Positions 60,439 through 64,000 of a stretch of DNA of 64,000 bases are shown in pieces; the stretch's first letter is position 1, and each line of letters starts with the position of its first letter. Both the position numbers and the translations under genes were made by a program. Source of the stretch: CAYUMU01 sp964445985 (GTDB lineage: Bacteria > Planctomycetota > Planctomycetia > Pirellulales > S012-138); the NCBI GenBank assembly GCA_964445985.1, contig CAYUMU010000002.1, positions 62,001 to 126,000 on the forward strand. The letters are read 5' to 3'. Under the pieces are notes generated by a model. That model had not been told where the DNA came from. It made no database searches and saw only the letters and a list, made by a program, of their open reading frames with translations.

Positions 60439-61641
60439 TTGAAGAACCTTCGTCTGAGTCTGGCCGCGGTGGCCCTGGTTGCCGCCAGCGGCGCCAACTG
60501 CGCCAATCTGCAAAACCCCTTTCATCGCCAGACGGCGCCGCCGGTGTTGTCGCAGACGCCCACGCTAGGCGACGTGACGGCCGTGGTGAATGCCAACAGC
60601 GGCCGGGTGCGTTCGCTCAAGGCCACGGGCTGCCGCGTTAGTGCGGGATGGATGCCGAGCATCAATGCCGACATTGCCTTGGAACGTCCGCGGCGGTTTC
60701 GCTTGCGAGGTCAAACCTCGATCACCGGCCCTGAAGTGGATATCGGCAGCAACGATGAGCTGTTGTGGAGCTGGGCGCGGCTGATGCAGCCTGCCGGCGT
60801 GTACTACCTGCGGCATGCCGACTTCCACCAGAGCATGGCCCCGCGGTTGATGCCGATCGAGCCGGACTGGATCCCTGAAGCTTTTGGGCTGGCCACGTTT
60901 GCCCCTCACGAGCAACACCAGGGTCCCAACCAGGTGGGACAAGGCCGGCTGGAGATTCGCACGCTGCGACAAACGGCTACCGGCCCCGTTACCAAGTTGA
61001 CCGTAATCGAAGAACGCACGGGGCATGTGCTGGAGCAACATCTTTACAATCCGCGGGGTGAAACGGTGCTGAGCGTGCTCACCAGCCAGCACGAGCTGGA
61101 TGCCGCGAGCGGCGCGTGGATTGCCAAGAAGATTGAACTGAAGTTGGCTTCGCTCGATACCACGTTGAAGCTCAAACTCGAGAACGTGCAGATCAATACC
61201 CTGAACGCTAGCGACATGGCTTTGTGGGCCAAGCCGGAACTGGAAGGCTTCCCCAACGTCGATATTGGACGGATGGGCAATCCCGAGCCGGTCAGCCAAA
61301 CGCGCGTGCCGGCCACGCCCAGCAACTTCCGCCAACCGCAGGCGTTGCCAGCGCAAACGCTGCCGGGCCAGGCCAATTACCAAGGCGCGCCATCAAACTT
61401 CCCAAGCCCGCAGCCCAACGATCAAGGGTCGCCGGCTGGTTACCCTGGCGCCCAGGCCGGCTACCAAGGCCCGCCAGCCAACTACCCACAGCCTGGGCTG
61501 AACACGCCTCCTCCGGCAGCGCTGCCAACGCCGGTCCCCGCGACCTCGTGGCCCGACCAACCCCAGGCGCATTCCACCACGCCGCGGCCGCAACAGACCT
61601 ATAAGCCGGCCCCGCCGAGAATTCGGCCGTTCCGGTATTAG
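60439..61641 (+). CDS. Exported LolA/DUF4292-like protein with Pro-rich tail
   Basis: The TTG at 60439 is preceded by AGGAG with eight bases of spacing. The 400-residue protein has an N-terminal signal (NLRLSLAAVALVAASGANC), possibly a lipoprotein with the Cys near residue 21. A domain with the LolA/DUF4292 layout follows: VTAVVNANSGRVRSLKATGC, RRFRLRGQTSITGPEVDIGS, and DELLWSWARLMQPAGVYYLR. The last ~110 residues are rich in P, Q, G and Y with repeated N-Y-Q-G-type motifs and no fold. It may take part in outer-membrane lipoprotein or envelope assembly; this is inferred from the fold only. Confidence 0.8.
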   Translation: MKNLRLSLAAVALVAASGANCANLQNPFHRQTAPPVLSQTPTLGDVTAVVNANSGRVRSLKATGCRVSAGWMPSINADIALERPRRFRLRGQTSITGPEVDIGSNDELLWSWARLMQPAGVYYLRHADFHQSMAPRLMPIEPDWIPEAFGLATFAPHEQHQGPNQVGQGRLEIRTLRQTATGPVTKLTVIEERTGHVLEQHLYNPRGETVLSVLTSQHELDAASGAWIAKKIELKLASLDTTLKLKLENVQINTLNASDMALWAKPELEGFPNVDIGRMGNPEPVSQTRVPATPSNFRQPQALPAQTLPGQANYQGAPSNFPSPQPNDQGSPAGYPGAQAGYQGPPANYPQPGLNTPPPAALPTPVPATSWPDQPQAHSTTPRPQQTYKPAPPRIRPFRY

Positions 61642-61973
61642 ATCCAGAAGACGTGAAGCGGCTCTGCGGCGGACAGAAAATCTATCCTCCGGCGAGCTGC
61701 GCCTATGCCGATCAGGCGTGGGTAGCTAAGGCCAATGATATGAACGGTAGGCAGCCTCGAATTGAAATTCAGGCGATGGCAAGCAATGCCCGGCTCCATG
61801 AGTCGGCATGGAAGCGTCCGCTGGAAATTGATATTCGTCGATATCAGCTATTTTGATGAAGTGGCATCGCGGAAGAACTTCCGGATTCACGCGCTCAACC
61901 GTTTTCTAGGTGTGGCGCAATTTTGCAGGCTTTTTGCGGCTGCCCCTGGTGTTGTGAATGCCTTACGATTGGC

Positions 61974-62029
61974 AACCCGACGCGTTAGCGAGGGACGTTC
62001 GTGGGACTCCCTCGCTAACGCGTCGGGTT
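61974..62029. repeat. 22-bp perfect inverted repeat (dispersed repeat family)
   Basis: 61974-61995 pairs perfectly with 62008-62029 over a 12-base loop. The left arm is identical for 21 bases to 14,811-14,831. It lies in the 459-base gap between the convergent genes ending at 61,641 and 62,101; nothing else was recognised in that gap. It could act as a bidirectional transcript barrier. Confidence 0.92.
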
Positions 62030-62100
62030 ATGAAATCAGCGGTGAGGCTTGCATTCCGCGGGACTGACGGTTTCGACGCTCCTCGAACCGGTCCACTGGT

Positions 62101-63054
62101 TCAGTCGTAGCTTATGGTGCCAAAGCTCTTGGCCAGAACGTCGGGCGTGACTTTGCCGTAACGGAAGCTGTTGCCGGTCTTGAGATTGATGAAGGTCACC
62201 CGAGCGGGGCTGAAGAGCAGGGGATCGACCTTGTAGAAGTCGCGGCCTGCGCGTTCAAAGATTTCGAGAAACGGCACGCCGTAGTCGCGGCTGGCCGAGC
62301 TGGGGACTTGCGGCCCTAGCGAGCGAAGTTGTTCGTCTGGGCATCGCAGCCAGAGGGTGACGTCGCCGCCGTAGAGAACGGCGTCGTTGGTGCGGCCCAG
62401 GGCGGCCAGGTCGTGCTTGCCCAGGGGCGGCAGCGGCGCGGAGCCGTATCCGGCGACGATGGTTGAGAGGTCGAACTTGAGTTCGTGCAGCTTGTGCAGA
62501 GCTGTTTCCAAGCTGCGGGCCACCACTTGCACGGCGCCAGCCAGGCTGGCCGTGGGGGCCACCAGCAGGGTGAGTTGAGCCGGATCGACGCCGCAGCTTT
62601 GGGCCAGGTACTGGCAGACGGCCGCGGTGGGAAGTTGACGGGATTCGAGCACGCCCACGGCGATGCTGGCGTCTTCGCGTCCGCCGAGCTCGCCGATGAG
62701 CGGTTCTTTGGCCGCGGCGGCGCGCATGGGGCCGGAGCCCATGGCAAAATACTTGTCTTGCTGCACCTGCCAGCCGGCGTATTGAGCGCGCAGGCAAGCC
62801 GGCAGGGGATGGTCGGAGGCCACGTTCACGTGGGGACCCACGGCGTCGGGTCCGCCGGGCGAAAAGCTGACCGACGCCAGCCCGGCCAGGCAAACTTCGG
62901 CTAGCAGGCGGCCGGCTTCGAGCCCTCCGGGGGCGTCGATGCCGCAATCGATCACGGTGGCTTCGGCGGTGGCGTGGATGGCGATGCCGAGTTCTTCGGC
63001 GCGAGCCAGCATGGTTTGGCAAAGGGCCGCGGCGCGAGCGTTGAGCGGTAGCAT
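62101..63054 (-). CDS. mch: Methenyltetrahydromethanopterin cyclohydrolase
   Basis: The 317-residue protein from the ATG at 63054 (LNARAAALCQTMLARAEELG) has the family stretches ATVIDCGIDAPGGLEAGRLL, ACLRAQYAGWQVQQDKYFAM, GSGPMRAAAAKEPLIGELGG and STIVAGYGSAPLPPLGKHDL. It interconverts methenyl- and formyl-tetrahydromethanopterin (EC 3.5.4.27) in the C1 pathway shared by methanogens, methylotrophs and planctomycetes. Its length is normal for the family. No other H4MPT gene is adjacent, so in this genome the pathway is scattered or lies beyond the window. A 9-bp hairpin lies just upstream of the start. Confidence 0.93.
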   Translation of the reverse strand: MLPLNARAAALCQTMLARAEELGIAIHATAEATVIDCGIDAPGGLEAGRLLAEVCLAGLASVSFSPGGPDAVGPHVNVASDHPLPACLRAQYAGWQVQQDKYFAMGSGPMRAAAAKEPLIGELGGREDASIAVGVLESRQLPTAAVCQYLAQSCGVDPAQLTLLVAPTASLAGAVQVVARSLETALHKLHELKFDLSTIVAGYGSAPLPPLGKHDLAALGRTNDAVLYGGDVTLWLRCPDEQLRSLGPQVPSSASRDYGVPFLEIFERAGRDFYKVDPLLFSPARVTFINLKTGNSFRYGKVTPDVLAKSFGTISYD

Positions 63055-63087
63055 ATTCGACCGTTGTTTTTGAGTTCCAACCACAGA

Positions 63088-63110
63088 GGGTGGTTGACGA
63101 GCAACCACCC
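63088..63110. repeat. 9-bp hairpin between glgX and mch
   Basis: GGGTGGTTG (63088-63096) pairs with CAACCACCC (63102-63110) over a 5-base loop. It lies 34 bases upstream of the mch start and 134 bases past the end of the debranching enzyme gene on the same strand. Confidence 0.8.
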
Positions 63111-63243
63111 CACGGCTACTTGTCTCGAAGTTTCTGGGGGCAGGCCGTCGGTTACGCGAGACGGTCGTCAGGGGCCGTTTGGCGACAGCCTGACCCCAGC
63201 CTCCCGCGAACGCGGCGCGGATGGTACGCACGGGGTGCGTATC

Positions 63244-64000
63244 CTACCGGAGTTTTTGGCCGTTGCTGGCTGGTTTTTCGGCCGTGTTTTGGACGGTCTT
63301 TTCCACCTTGGTTTCCAAGGCCACGTCTTTTTCGGCACGTTCCGAAACAAAGCACACGAGCGATTGAGGCCCCAGGGTGATGCGCTTGCCTTTGAGCAGC
63401 GGCCCATCGGCATCGCGGAAGATGTCGCCGGGCGGCTCTTCCCAGGTGTCGATGAATTTTCGCCAGCGAATTTGCCGGGCATTTTCGGGAATGGTGAATT
63501 CCCGGGCCTGACCCGAAGCGTGGAACATCAGCAGCACATGGCGGCCGACTTGCCGGTCTTTGGTCGTGGCCGCTCCGAAGATGCAGGTCAGGCTATGGTC
63601 GCTGAGGTGCCAATCGGCGGGGCGGCCTTCGGGGCTGAACCAGCTCACGTCGGGCAGCGTGCCGGGCTTTTCGACCACGCCTTTGAGGAATGTGGGCCGG
63701 CGGACGGTGGGTTCGTCGCGGCGGAAGCGGATCAGCGTGCGGCAAAAATGAACCAAATCGGCATGCCGCTCAATGAACTTCCAGTTCACCCAGCTGATGT
63801 CGTTGTCTTGGCAGTAGGCGTTGTTGTTGCCTCGCTGGGTGCGGCGGAATTCGTCGCCGCACAGCAGCATGGGCACGCCCTGGCTGAGGAGCAACGTGGC
63901 GAGCATGTTGCGAATTTGCCGTTTGCGCACGGCCTGCACCGCCACGCGGCGCGAGGGCCCTTCCACGCCGTAGTTGTTGCCGTGGTTGTTGTTGTCGCCG
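63244..64000 (-). CDS. glgX: Glycogen debranching enzyme, 3' part (cut by window edge)
   Basis: The frame is open from the window edge to the stop at 63244, giving about 252 C-terminal residues. It reads RNMLATLLLSQGVPMLLCGD, EFRRTQRGNNNAYCQDNDIS and WVNW, characteristic of the GH13 debranching enzyme GlgX/TreX. The C-terminal beta domain follows (LVCFVSERAEKDVALE). The enzyme hydrolyses alpha-1,6 branches of glycogen. The short tail after that domain (VEKTVQNTAEKPASNGQKLR) is probably disordered. The N-terminus lies outside the window. Confidence 0.92.
   Translation of the reverse strand, partial: GDNNNHGNNYGVEGPSRRVAVQAVRKRQIRNMLATLLLSQGVPMLLCGDEFRRTQRGNNNAYCQDNDISWVNWKFIERHADLVHFCRTLIRFRRDEPTVRRPTFLKGVVEKPGTLPDVSWFSPEGRPADWHLSDHSLTCIFGAATTKDRQVGRHVLLMFHASGQAREFTIPENARQIRWRKFIDTWEEPPGDIFRDADGPLLKGKRITLGPQSLVCFVSERAEKDVALETKVEKTVQNTAEKPASNGQKLR

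Noticed and set aside
61762..62067. 101-residue frame through the 22-bp inverted repeat
   Set aside because: Half of it is encoded by the dispersed palindrome and there is no family pattern; such frames are common false predictions.

Overview
The window looks like chromosomal DNA from a planctomycete, most likely of the Pirellulales/Gemmatales type. The call rests on high G+C; on two modules pairing 'planctomycete cytochrome' (PSCyt/PSD1, DUF1549-DUF1553) proteins with Tat-exported DUF1501 proteins; on a type IV pilin-like DUF1559 protein; on DUF1573 and G8-domain exported proteins; and on a tetrahydromethanopterin cyclohydrolase (mch). Many genes lack an obvious Shine-Dalgarno sequence, and intergenic regions carry dispersed palindromes. 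No phage, plasmid, IS transposase or CRISPR array was recognised.

Layout. 1-3.4 kb is a decayed zone: a PepSY gene cut by the window edge, a remnant of a DUF1156-type DNA methylase, a small unknown protein, an N-terminally truncated PQQ propeller gene and a truncated SMI1-ankyrin gene. After a DUF2071 gene, 4.6-12.0 kb (minus strand) holds the most distinctive system: a MoxR AAA+ ATPase, a bpX2-like protein, a bpX/vWA/beta-propeller protein and a bpX6/TPR-like/beta-propeller protein. They are joined by three successive ATGA overlaps and preceded by a membrane-anchored unknown protein. This matches the MoxR-vWA-beta-propeller ternary systems proposed to be NTP-dependent conflict systems.

13-35 kb is dominated by exported proteins: a secreted unknown protein, a cytosolic PLP lyase, PSD1 + DUF1501, a G8/beta-helix protein, an acetylxylan-esterase-like hydrolase, then a probable operon (PSCyt/BIG2/PSD1, DUF1501, PSCyt1-WD40, PQQ propeller) followed by a secreted hydrolase. 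36-39 kb carries an NtrB/NtrC-type kinase and sigma-54 activator pair. 39-50 kb carries glutathione peroxidase, SGNH hydrolase, DUF1573, a DUF1559 pseudopilin, an APC permease, a sialate O-acetylesterase and a CehA-like PHP metallohydrolase.

50-64 kb carries a DHDPS/NAL-family aldolase, an unknown protein, a CbrC-like protein, an MBL-fold hydrolase, tRNA-Cys(GCA), an ABC exporter pair, a GntP permease with a large insertion, an ATP-grasp-like protein, a small unknown protein coupled to a LolA/DUF4292-like exported protein, mch, and the 3' part of a glycogen debranching enzyme. Repeats are a second theme: 15-bp tandem repeats in the N-terminal coding parts of two exported proteins, a nested inverted-repeat element at 55.2-55.4 kb that shares a hairpin with 33.9 kb, and a dispersed repeat seen as a 22-bp stem at 62.0 kb and as a half-copy that supplies the stop codon of the gene ending at 14,825. 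All assignments are by eye; no database search was run.
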